Shown: positions 49,775 through 60,686 of the stretch, in pieces
Layout of the letters: every line of letters starts with the position of its first letter
Numbering within the stretch: position 1 is the stretch's first letter
NCBI GenBank assembly: GCA_002794785.1
Contig: NBBA01000002.1
Span: 124,001 to 188,000 of the forward strand
Direction of reading: 5' to 3'
DNA length: 64,000 nucleotides
Source of the DNA: Coniferiporia sulphurascens
Lineage: Eukaryota > Basidiomycota > Agaricomycetes > Hymenochaetales > Hymenochaetaceae
The notes under the pieces: model-generated
The model's database searches: none
Told to the model about the DNA's origin: nothing
What the model saw: only the letters and a program-made list of their open reading frames with translations
Translations under genes and position numbers: made by a program

Positions 49775-52700
49775 ATGTCCGCCCTCGTAGCGACCCGAAG
49801 CCCACAGCGCCTGTTCCTCACCTCCGCCTCTGTGATCGTGCTCAGCTATGCGGCTGTGCGCGTGTTGAACCTCTTGCGGCTCAGGTTCAGGTTCAGGTCC
49901 AGGTCTGGTAGCGCTAGCCGGAAGCGTGGGAGCTTGAGCGCCACGCCGGAAGAGGTAGGACGGCGCGCGGACGACGATAAAGCCGTACTGCCCGAGTTCG
50001 ACATCGTCATCGTCGGAGGCGGTAAGCTCGAACCTGATACATAAAAAATACGAGCCGCCTTGGTTGCTTAGTCCGAACTTGTGCCTTTTTTGTTTGTTGT
50101 CAGGAACGGCTGGGTGTGTGCTCGCCGCGAGGCTCTCTGAAGACCCTAGTATCAGAGTCCTCTTGCTCGAGGCTGGTGGGAGGTACGTCTCTGATCTGGT
50201 ATGCAACAGGCGCGCGCCCTTTCATTGATACGTTCACTCTCGGCACTTTTTTCTTTCTTTTTTTTGTCACAAAGCGGGAAAGCCAATTTCTGGACCACAG
50301 TCCCGTCGGGCTACTCGCGACTCTTTCGTACCGAGGCCGATTACAATTTCTTGACTGTCGAACAGCCGAATGCGGCTGGTAGGAGGCGTTATTGGCCCAG
50401 AGGTGCGTAGAATTAATTAATTTTGGTGAAAATTTTGAATTTATTTTCTTTTAATAACGATAAATCATGTTCCTTAGCGAAGATGCTTGGAGGGTGTAAG
50501 TGGACGCTCCTTTCCTCCTTTCCCTCTTTTCCTTTCAATCTAATCCAAAATCTGAGCAGGCTCCGCTATGAACGCACAAATGTACGCCGGTTTTTATTTT
50601 CTCATTGTAATCCGCTATGCTATGTGTTTTACGAGACCGACCCGGTTGCAGGTACCACGCCGGTGCACCTTCAGACTACGACGAATGGGCCGAAAGCGGT
50701 ATGGAGGGCAGCGAAGGCTGGAAGTTCTCCGAGTTCCAGAAGTGCGTGTCGCGTTTATTTTATTTTATTACTTTTGCCCCTATCCCTAAGGCCTAAACCC
50801 GGACTGACGCCGTTTCCTTCCGCGGCTTCTAGGTACTTCCGCAAATTCGAAAAGTTCACCCCGAACCCGCTTTTCCCCAAGGTTGACGCTCTGCTACACG
50901 GGGCTTCGGGACCTGTCGAAGGTGTGTAAACGTTGTTTGACTTGACTAATTACAAGTTACAAAGATACTGATATACACTTTTTTTCATTAAATAGTGGGG
51001 TATAACGGCTATTTCTCCGACTTCTGCTCAAAGTGGATCGATGCCTGCGTGGCTATTGGTATCCCCCATAATCCGGACGTCAATACCATCGCTGGAACGC
51101 TAGGCGCGACTAAGGTAGGTACAGTTATAATAAATAATATCTCTTCTTTTCTGATAGGCGAAACCACTGATAAAACGAAAAATCCTCTGTAGATTAGTAC
51201 GTTCCGAGACTCCCCACCATCCGCGTACTATTCTAATTCTAATTATGAATCACCGTTTTTTCTCCACAGTGACGTACACGAACAGCAAAGGACGCCGCGT
51301 AACCACCGAAACAGCGTACCTCACCTCGGAAGTCTTGAATCGCCCAAACCTCACAGTCGCGACGCATGCATCTGCGACGAAGATCCTCTTCGAAATCACC
51401 GGGTCTACGAAGCGTGCTGTTGGAGTCGAGTTTGCGCGGGGTAAGGAGAGTGTAAGGTATAGTGTGAAGGCCAGCAAAGAGGTTATTTTGTCGTAAGTGT
51501 GTTCGTCTTTGTCGTGTGATTATTCGTATTTACAATATCTTCTCCTTCTTTATATGTAGTGCCGGAGCGGTGCACACCCCGCACGTAAGTCCCCCACCAC
51601 ACATTAACCTATGACAAATCTCTGACACGTACTCCAGCTCCTGATGGTATCAGGAATCGGCCCCGCCGCGCACCTCCGCGCAAACTCAATCCCCGTCATA
51701 CACGACCTCCCCGGCGTAGGGCAACGCCTCATGGACCACCCAACCATCAACGTGAACTTCCGCGCCAAGCGCGGTATGTCGCTGATGTACCTTAAGCCGG
51801 AGAACGTCTTCGAGAAGCTGTACGGGACGTACAAGCTCGTGCAGTGGTTGTTGAATGGTAAAGGTCCTGTTGCGACTAATGTGAGTTTCCGTCGCGTCTT
51901 GAGTGTGGGGTGGCCTTGCCACTTGCTGATTTAATTGTAATTATGTGCGGACGTGAATGTTTAGGTCGTAGAATCAGCCGCGTTCGTACGCTCGACAGAC
52001 CCCGTCCTCTTCCCTCCGTCGGAGTATGGAGAAGAGATAGAAGACGCGACATCCGGTGCTGACGCCCCGGACATCGAACTGTTCTCGAGTCCGTTTGCGT
52101 GGAAGAAGGATTATTCTACGATACTCGACCTGCCGAAGGGCGAGATGGGCACTGTCGCTGCTGTGCTACTCAGGTGGGTGGAATAAGGCAGAGTATGGCC
52201 CAGGCTAGGGTGTTTGGCTGATTGTTTCCGATAGACCGACGAGCACCGGGAGTATCACGCTAAACTCTGCTGATCCGTTTGACCCTCCTATCATCGACCC
52301 GAAGTAAGTCCCCCACGCACCAACGATTATCATTTTAAAAACATACTCCTCCCTTAATACAAGCTACTTCGCAACGCGGCACGACATCGCCGTCCTCTCG
52401 CGCGGCCTCCGCCTCGCCCTCCGGCTCTCCCGCACCGCACCCTTCTCCGCCGTCCTCGACGCCGCCGAGACCGACCCGCTGCTCGACCACGCGCTGCACG
52501 ACCAGGGCGACCTCGACGTCGAAGCCGTCGTGCGCGACCGCGCAGAGACGCTGTTCCACCCGACGTCGACTGCGCGGATGGCGAGGCTCGAGAACGGCGG
52601 AGTTGTGGATGCGTGCTTGCGCGTGCATGGGGTGCAGGGGTTGCGTGTTGCGGATGCGTCGGTGTTCCCGACGATTGTTGCGGGGCATACGGTGGGTCTG

Positions 52701-52852
52701 GACCTTTCGTCTAGGAATATTAATGGTTTGCTGATCGCGCGCGCGTATTTTTTTGGTACAAGGCTGCTCCGGTGATCGCCGTAGCCGAAAAGGCAGCTGA
52801 CATCATCAAGGATCAGCTTTCGGATCAGCGTTCGGCCTCCGCTTCAAATTGA
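49775..52852 (+). CDS. GMC oxidoreductase 2 (aryl-alcohol oxidase/dehydrogenase-like)
   Basis: Paralogue of the gene at 27066-29965 in the opposite orientation. MSALVATRSPQRLF at 49775 begins a hydrophobic anchor followed by an Arg-rich stretch (LRFRFRSRSGSASRKR). The FAD fold is FDIVIVGGG, spliced to TAGCVLAARLSEDPSIRVLL. Then come [20 protein letters not shown], the GMC signature [20 protein letters not shown] (about 51561-51680), and NVNFRAKRGMSLMYLKPENV. The catalytic C-terminus has [20 protein letters not shown] and [15 protein letters not shown]. The final exon is [18 protein letters not shown], ending at 52850-52852. It is intact by eye. The hydrophobic N-terminus suggests membrane association, unlike secreted aryl-alcohol oxidases. 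Hydrogen-peroxide-producing alcohol oxidation is the inferred activity. Confidence 0.86.
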
Positions 52853-53438
52853 TCGACGTCTGGCGAGGCGATTGACATGTCCGCACTGCCACCTGCCACA
52901 CCCACTCATCTATTTAAACACCCGACTGAATTGAGTCCATTAATTTTTAAATTGATCTCTCTCTCCCGTATCTCGTATCTTGTCTTTTATATTTATGAAT
53001 CTACACCTATTTCGGAAAAATCGGAATACGAACATGTATTTATTTTCACAATCGCAAACTGCGTGTATAAGGCGTACCCTCCTGAGACTTTCACGCTTAT
53101 TACAGTTCATCCCCTCCCCTTCCCACAGATGTTTGTCTCTTCTCCTAAAAGATCGAGAATCACCTATCGCCTATGTCTGCCTGTTATCCCACACTCTTAG
53201 CCTAATTAAAGATCGGTGAGTGCTGCTCTATATGGGCGACTCGGAAGTTTGGAACGCACCTAGTTTTGTATTTAGACTTGTGCGTGCCCATTGGGGAAGC
53301 CTGCAGCAGAGAAGTTATGGGTATGGTCTCCCATGGGCATCTGTTCCCTATTTGTGTTCAAAACTGTAACATTTAGAAATCCTGACGAAAAAAGCGGGGG
53401 AATATCTGGGGGAGGGGGTATCCCAGACAGAGAGCTGC
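52853..53438. other. Intergenic, no gene seen
   Basis: 0.6 kb of T/C-rich sequence after GMC 2, with short ORFs only. Confidence 0.5.
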
Positions 53439-54199
53439 CTACATACTGTGGCTCTGGCCAGGGCCAGGAAGAACGGTATATTGTAGATGAACGCCCTCAG
53501 GTTGAACTTGGGGCTGGCTCCCAAGGTTGGCCTGCACTGGCATCTGATATTGTTCTTGAGGAGCGTGTAACTGCTTATGAATTACGGCAGCATCGTACTG
53601 GCCGAACATCACAGGCTGTTCTGGATGGTATAGTACGGTCGGTACTCCGGAAGAAAGCGATGAAAATGGGTGTGCATCCTTTAGAACAATCACGCGGTGT
53701 AAGTTGATTTCCTGACTCAAACACCCAAATCCGATTAACGCGCTCACTTTTGCAGGACATTCCATCAAACCATATTCCTTACACTTCTTGCACAGATAAG
53801 GCTGTACAGAGATGACGATGCACTTCAAAACAGAATTGTGAATAACAGAACATGCCATAAGTCAGTGGAACTAACCCCTATATGTTTCTTTGAGCATCGA
53901 GAGCAAGGGTTTTTATTTGTCTTCTTGGATTCGGAGCTCGGTCCTGTAGCTCCCGTCGCCGGGGTTCTCGCGCCCGGAGTTGGAGCATTTGAGGGAGGTG
54001 AACCCGCGCTACGTCCGGAGGAAGAAAAGGGCACCCCATCCTGAATGTCGCAAGGGTCCCGTTGTCCAGAGGCAAGGTCGCACAAATAGCTATACAGAAG
54101 AGGATTGCTCGCTACTGCGCGTGCTGCTTCTATAAGATTGATGATATCGGTGGCCATTGCAGCGCTCAAGTCAGAGGTGGGTAATGAGTGAGCAGACAT
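53439..54199 (-). CDS. Hypothetical Cys- and Gln/Pro-containing protein
   Basis: Unrecognised, probably spliced gene. The first exon starts MSAHSLPTSDLSAAM at 54199 and contains a helical stretch (IINLIEAARAVASNPLLYSY). A Ser/Pro-rich linker follows (SNAPTPGARTPATGATGPSS), then a Cys cluster NPCSRCSKKHIG. A downstream frame supplies PYLCKKC and a long Gln/Pro-containing tail (HAPQEQYQMPVQANLGSQPQ) ending at 53439. The intron positions are guesses. A degraded mirror copy of the first exon lies at 39830-39998, which supports a real ancestral coding exon. The Cys pairs are suggestive of a zinc-binding or DNA-binding protein, but I cannot name a family. Confidence 0.4.
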
Positions 54200-56358
54200 G
54201 CTGTAGGTGTGGGTCTGCAGACCGCTTATATGCGTCTACACTTCACAGAACATCACCGCTGGAGATCCCATCGGCACATCCTTACGAGGACTCAGTCCCT
54301 ATTACTAGTCATCTTCCGGTTATCCGGCTTTTGAAAAGCTAGATTAGCCGGTGACTGGTGTGTCTTCCCCGGCGAGAGTTTGACCTTATTAATAGGCTGT
54401 CTCTTTGCTCAACTAGGAAAAAGCTAATGTGGCATAGCTTTGCTCTCCACTCTATGTGGGTTACCCACATACATTAACATATTTTCAGACAGGGCACTGG
54501 AGAGATGAAGATACCAATGATTGCCAGTGGTCTCAACATACCAGTGCTGAGTTTTTGAGGATGGCCTCCATTCACTCCTCATAATTCTTTAGTGAGTATG
54601 CGAGACAGCGGCTAAAAAGTTTTGAGTAATTGAAAGAGGGACTGGAACTTGTATAAATACACCATCAAAGAACTTTCCGGTTGCCCCAGCGATGACCGGG
54701 AGATGAACATCATGGGATCAAGTACAAATAGTAATCGCCTGCTGCCGCTTCCTGAGCCAACACTTGTGATCAAAATATTTAAGATAGAATAAAAAGGAAA
54801 ACTTCGTTTGTGTTCCGACAACAACTGTTGGTGTGAAGCAAAGACGCCCCCAGAGCCATTGATGAGTCTGGCACAGATGGAAGATCGAAGGAGAAGTCGG
54901 AGCGGAAAAAGCGGTGCGCGAGGTAGCGAAAAGACTCTGATATTGGATGGGGATATGCAGGACAACGCGAAATACCGAGGTCAGGGGCAGACGGAGATGG
55001 CTAGGGGAGGGGTGTCGAGGGGCATGTCACCCGCCGCACGTACGACGAAGACTCTCGCCGGCCACGTGCTTCTGGTTCTTTTGGCTCCCAGTTTCTGTAC
55101 ACATACACCATTCCTCAACGTACATTTGTCTCTCGGATCTACATGAAGAAATGCGCCGTTGTCCCCAGCGATGCTCTTCCGTCCGAGAAAGAGTTTCGCC
55201 CTACGGTCTCACCAAGCACATCCTACAATCTGCCAGATAACAGAAAATAGTAGTTTGTTTGCATTACGTATTATCCTTGCAATTGACGAGTTGCTACAAC
55301 TTCCGACCATACTTCCTTCTGCGGTAACGATGGAAGCCGTTCCCGGCGCGCGCGCCGGCATCGACGAATTGACCGCGACAAGATCAAATTGCACAGACAT
55401 GCGTCAACACCCCCGAGGCCTAGAACCAGGGTACGAGGGAAGCGAAGAAGACAGCGGCGGAGTCTCCCCAATCTACGGAGTTCTGCAGACGCAGCGAAGG
55501 CGCCTCGGGTAACGTGAGATATGCCTGTGCGGGCAGGGACGCATGCACGCCACATCTATGGAGTGAGCGCCGGTCTTGAGCAGGGAGTTGCAAGGGTCTA
55601 CGTCTTTTCTGCTTCCTCAGGAATTTGAACGCAGTGTCCGGCATCGACTACATCGAGAACGCAGCAGGAACGATCAATCACGCCGGCCCAAGGCATCAAG
55701 AATATGATCGCAATAAATTTAGAACATAGGAGGCAACCCATTGTTTCGTACCCCACTCAGTTCCTACAGCCAATCAACCAAGTAAGCCAGAAGATGGGGA
55801 TTTCCGATCGAGGCTTCACTCGGTATGAGCGTCAGTACGGCCACGGGCTTCGCGTTCATCGAGATTATCTTTTCCCCCAAGTGAGTTATCCTTCCAAACA
55901 TGCCATTTCATGATAAGGTAGAGGCAGTCCATTCGCAGCCACTTGTGACGATGTGTGACGATCACGAGACAGGGACTTTGGGGGTCAAAGTTCGCCTTAT
56001 ATAGTAACGATCGACATTCTCCATTTGGGAATTGAGGATTTTCAGACTTCATTTTCCCCAACTGTTACTCTAACTACAATTCAACCAGGTCACGGATCAA
56101 AATTCTGTTCCAAGAAATGTTTATTTTGTATTTATCTACATTTTTGTGGAGCACTTTAGGCTAATATAGCCTGTGTGCTGAGCAGTAAGGGAATGTAACT
56201 TCCCACCAGCCAAAGTGTGACAGGAAGATCACGTGATAGTGGCTGCGAATGGACTGCCTCTACCTTATTATGCGCATGGAATGCCTGGAGCTAAAAAAAG
56301 TCCAAGGCTTGACGTCAATACATTGTAACGTACGTGGCTAATTTAGCCCAAGGCCGAG
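54200..56358. other. Long spacer present only on the arm B side
   Basis: About 2.2 kb with many medium ORFs (54612-54965 minus, 54808-55146 plus, 55159-55512 plus) that overlap one another on opposite strands and show no domain. Arm A lacks an equivalent stretch between its hypothetical-gene fragment and its cerato-platanin gene. I see no terminal repeats. Confidence 0.4.
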
Positions 56359-56690
56359 CTAGCCACGGTGTCGACGCAGACTCGTGAGTTGGAATTCTCC
56401 GCACTGTGTAATTTCAGCTCGTTCCTCGCAATACTCTACGCGAATCAGATACCAACCTTCTTGGTACTGGTTTGGAGCTCGAGCCCCGGATGCGTCGCCG
56501 AACTGGGCGCCCTTCGGTCGTACATATGCCGCGTACACTGGAGGCTCGCCGACGAATACGTACATACCAAGAGAAGGTTTGTGTTCTGCATCCAACCACC
56601 AAGTCCTGATAGGAGACTACTGATGAAATCGATCTTCCTCCTTTCCGTCGTAGGTCGTAGGAACGTCCAAGTACTCTCTGTAAACTTAAA
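56359..56690 (-). pseudogene. Unidentified gene fragment
   Basis: A continuous minus-strand reading with protein-like composition: YREYLDVPTTYDGKEEDRFH, then after a stop or small intron TWWLDAEHKPSLGMYVFVGE. AAYVRPKGAQFGD and GWYLIRVEYCEERAEITQCG follow. There is no start context or recognised family. It is probably the remains of a larger gene or an insertion. Confidence 0.3.
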
Positions 56691-57397
56691 ACCGAGCCAA
56701 GTTGTCATTAAATAAATATACTGTAATTGCGTTTGCATCCGGTGTCAGAATTTGTGGCGAGCTGTGGCAGAGCCGCTGCTGGGATCGCGGAAAGGCTCCT
56801 GACATCGAAAGTGCACTAAGCATCGGCATAACGCTCGGCCTGCAGCACGGAAGAAGTGAAGAACGTCATCAATATGCGGATGCAATTCCCTTCATTTAAA
56901 TACCCCCTAGTCCTGTTGTCGCCGACATGTGTGTTCCTGGTTCAACTCAATACTCTCCCGTCCGGATCAGTGATAACTGATCGGTACCGGCGGGTAGAGA
57001 CCGCGTGTGTTCCCTACCGGATATCAGTTCGCCCACAAAGCAGTCCACACTCCCTTTATGAATGCTCCCCCAAGAAACGGCTCTTTGCACCGGATGCGCC
57101 CACTCGTCTAGGTTGTCAGAAAGACGCCCGTCCGTCCACATGATGAAATCGCAGCACATATTTTGCGGCGACGGGCTAAGGTCGTGATCATGTGCCCTGC
57201 GCGCACGGCCAAGCCCGCCCTTCTCGTACCTGCGATCCAATCCACCCGAGTCTCGGCATATTCATCCACGCGTACTTTCCTGTCCTATGCCCCCGGGGCG
57301 ATGTTCACCTTACAGTGCATCCCGGGCAAAACACCCCACTCTGAGAGCGTCCTTCCGACATCCGGCTACAGCAGGCCTCGCACTCACTGTCTTCGAG

Positions 57398-57404
57398 TAT
57401 AAAA
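57398..57404 (+). promoter_or_regulatory. TATA box of cerato-platanin copy B
   Basis: TATAAAA about 94 bp upstream of the ATG at 57498, matching the position of the element in copy A. Confidence 0.7.
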
Positions 57405-57497
57405 CGCAAGTCGACTTGGCCTAGTCTTGACTATCCTCCTCCGAGTCTTCTCCGCCTTCATCATATATTCTACGAGTAGCCTCACACCAGTTCCATC

Positions 57498-57914
57498 ATG
57501 AAGTTCACATTTGCCGCCGCTTCCCTCCTGCTCCTCCCCCTTGCCGCACTTGCAACCGAGCAAGCAAGCTACGACAACACCTACGACAACCCTTCAGGAA
57601 GCATGGACACCGTCTCCTGCTCCAACGGGCCCGAAGGACTCGCCTCACGCTTCCCAACCTTCGGCGACCTCCCCTCATTCCCCAACATCGGCGGCGCGTC
57701 CGCCATCGCCGGCTGGGGCTCCGCGAACTGCGGCACGTGCTGGCGCCTCTCGTACCAGGGCGCGGAGATCGTGGTGACTGCGATTGACCATGCGGCGAAC
57801 GGATTCAATATCGCGCAGGAGGCGTTGGATACGTTGACGGATGGGAATGCGGTGTTTGATGGAGTAGTGCAGGCTACGGCGGTGCAGGTCGACAAGTCGC
57901 TCTGTGGATTGTAA
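57498..57914 (+). CDS. Cerato-platanin family secreted protein, copy B
   Basis: Intronless 138-residue protein with the signal peptide MKFTFAAASLLLLPLAALA. The mature domain has ASYDNTYDNPSGSMDTVSC, NCGTCWRLSYQGAEIVVTAI, NGFNIAQEALDTLTDG and a terminal DKSLCGL. It has the same four cysteines as copy A. Differences from copy A cluster in the N-terminal third and loop positions (for example RFPTFGDLPSFPNIG versus SYPTFGDLPSFPYIG), consistent with diverged surface loops on a conserved fold. It is expected in the cell wall or medium. Confidence 0.95.
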   Translation: MKFTFAAASLLLLPLAALATEQASYDNTYDNPSGSMDTVSCSNGPEGLASRFPTFGDLPSFPNIGGASAIAGWGSANCGTCWRLSYQGAEIVVTAIDHAANGFNIAQEALDTLTDGNAVFDGVVQATAVQVDKSLCGL

Positions 57915-59278
57915 ATGTGAATTTGAATTTTCGGTAAGCGAAGTCGTTTCTTACCTTTTATTGTGTTGTTCTAATTGTTTTTATTTACGCAGTGTTTCCT
58001 GGAATCGTGTCGGCGCATTATGCCGGACTTTCATGGTTCTCTCCCGGCGCATCTAACGGACACGAACACGGACTATTCTCGGACTTGTCTTTTTGTGTTC
58101 TTTCGTATTCTCGTATTTTCACGTTGGTTTCTTGGGGACTCTTGTAAGACCTACGATCTGTGTAGTCGTTGTAGCTCATAGTAGTCCACCAACATGTTTT
58201 TAATCCGTACCGCTGTGCTCAAACGAGTAAATCTTCATTATGTGTGACGATGTAAACGTATGCGCAGTGTCAATGGGGATTTCACCGCCCGAATCTGAGC
58301 ATCCGCGCTCTACGCATGAGAGGATTGAAGAACGAAAGTGAGAAGCACGCACAGGCCGCCGCTAAGCTCGTCCCAAGGCCAAATAGCCGATCAATGACTG
58401 TTTGATCCGAATGCGGAAGAACCCGACGTCCGCAATGAGCGCGTCGGACCCAATCCGGACCTGGATGGCAGATACTCACGACGCGGCCTGGCGTCATCCA
58501 TTGTCGTTGGGACTTTTTTGACCAGATGTGACTGTGTAGAGCGCAAACCGGCCTTCTAGGGCACGAACTGCAAGCGACACGAGACACTGATACCAGAGCC
58601 GCCCGTAGGATGACGGCAAGTACCAAGTTACCAACACCAACACTACAGCTTCTACGCTGGCACACCTCGTCTAACGGCGTAGTCAGAACCCGGGTTATCT
58701 CAAAGCCGTTACTCAGTACAGGGAACATCTCAGTGCGAGTTTAAAAAAACTCCACAATTTTGGATATCAGTCAAAGCATCGCTTTCGGCACCGTCCAATT
58801 TTGCGCCTTTCTCGTATAAAGAATACCGGTGAGAACTTGGAGAACTGGGCAGCGGAACAGTCGAAAACTCGGAGATTCGATCTTTAGACAAACGTCAGCG
58901 CTATTGTACTGCAAGCAAAATACTTGATTATCCTTCCCGGCCAGCTCAGCGCTGAGTTTTCCTCGATTGCGATAATCTGGGCTAATTGGGGGCTGGAGCA
59001 GTACTATGCTGTGAATTTTCGCATTGCAGATTAATCTTGGCTGCTCTGTATAGTGATCTTGATGCTGTTCTCCGGTATATCAGACACGGCGACATGGACA
59101 GCCGCTATATGCTGACCGTGACACATGTACTCACATACTGTACATGTATAGTAGCCCGGTTATCGACGCAGGTCATCAGTTCATGATGGAGCGGCAAGGG
59201 ATGACTCTCTAAGGTCATCAAGTCTCCAGTTTTCCAAATCGCGCCATACTGACAAGAGAATCAAACGCATGCAATTAC
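57915..59278. other. Conserved spacer between cerato-platanin and NLR, arm B
   Basis: Counterpart of 36885-38267. An ORF at 58282-58728 (minus, 148 codons) exists here, but the homologous stretch in arm A breaks into different frames, so it is not counted as a gene. Homology to arm A ends near 59278. Confidence 0.5.
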
Positions 59279-60686
59279 TTTATAGGATATGCTCGATCCA
59301 GTGCTGTGGTGTTAGTGCAAATTGTACTATGCCTGTTAGATTCGCTCCCTGATTAAGGGTTAGAAACAAGTGATAACAGATTCACACAATAATACTAGTT
59401 AGTTTAGGGTAGGCTTGGTACCCTTCACTTGCTAGAGTGTTAGAGCTGATGATGGTGGTAAGAGACAAGAGATGAATTAAACTGCTTTTTACCACAATTT
59501 TACATTGGGCTTTTATACCCTACATGTTGTAGTCTATTTACTATGTTCCAGTAGCTACTACAACATACTACTCTTGATTTATAAGTCATAAGAATGTTCC
59601 AGTACAATCTTGTACATGCTATTTACTATTCTTAGCTTTCTTATGAGTCAGTTACATATTCCAGTACGTTCTACAGCCTACTGTGCTATCTTTGTCTTAT
59701 GCCAGAACCTTCCTTGAGTTTCCATCGAGTCATACAGTATAATACCTAAGTTAACCATTCTCAGATACTACTATACCTATGATGCTTCTCTTATTTCCTA
59801 ATTGGTTCTGCTGTGCGATGCACTATACTTGGCTCCCATCAATTGCGTCTTCAATTGATCACCATGCTTCCATCAGCTATTCTTAGCTGAACGCTTAGAT
59901 ATACTTGTGTGGCTCAGCGATTATGCTATCCTTCTTAATCTTATCTTGTTGTGGCTTGTTACTTATTACTGTAGACTAAGATTGAGTCATTTCTTCTATA
60001 ATTTTGTTGAAAGGGGTTTGTTCTGGTGTTCTATCGTCTACTGGCATAAAGAGCTCCTCAGGCCCTATAGCATTTATATTTGTTATCCTGCTATACCCTG
60101 GTGTAACTCTATATGAAGGTTCATCATTGAACCATCGTATTATGATCTCTTTATCTATTGGTACTAACTCCTGTCTTTGGTTTGGTTCCTTTTGATCTAC
60201 TGTTGTGTGTCCTTTGGCTATGAAGTTGGCTTTGTATGTGAATAGTCATTCTTGTAATTGTTTATTGATAGTATGAACTATTTGGTGTGCCACTTCTGCA
60301 TAATCAGTTGATGTAATAACTGCCCTTTGATAACATAATTCATTATGTGGCTGATTATAAATCTTAGTTCTTGTGTAAGCACTGATTACATATCTATTCA
60401 ATTGGTATGAGAACATAGTTGCTCTATGTTCAATTATTACTTCTAGCCTTTCCGCCACTTGTTGTTCCCTTGTAGTATGATTGAATGTAATTTGACAGTT
60501 GTCATATCCTGCATTCTGTCCTACTGTTGCACATGCAATGTTAAATGCTTTCCATGCTACTTGATCTGCATCTTTACAGCATTGGCATAGGTTCCTGGTA
60601 TCGATTAGAGTTATGGGTCTTGCCATGTCGATCTTGCTAATCCGTTGATCCAGCGATCACGATTTTCATCAATTTACTAACACATT
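59279..60686 (-). mobile_element. Probable degenerate LTR-retrotransposon fragment
   Basis: A/T-rich insertion exactly where arm homology is lost. On the minus strand it begins TGTTAG (end 60680) and an inner boundary reads CTAACA (59334), a TG...CA-type inverted terminus about 1.35 kb apart. It holds a gag-like frame (60626-60246, starting MARPITLIDTRNLCQC). That frame continues after one stop in the same phase to about 59975 (KEIIIRWFNDEPSYRV and later NKIIEEMTQS). The sequence after that is U3/LTR-like with TATAAAA near 59510. I found no integrase or reverse transcriptase and no clear target-site duplication, so the class is uncertain. Confidence 0.4.

Noticed and set aside
53291..53707. 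138-codon plus-strand ORF opposite the hypothetical gene
   Set aside because: It is antisense to the more plausible minus-strand frame and has no recognisable domain.
58282..58728. 148-codon minus-strand ORF in the arm B spacer
   Set aside because: The homologous DNA in arm A (about 37430-37890) splits into other frames, so coding conservation is absent.
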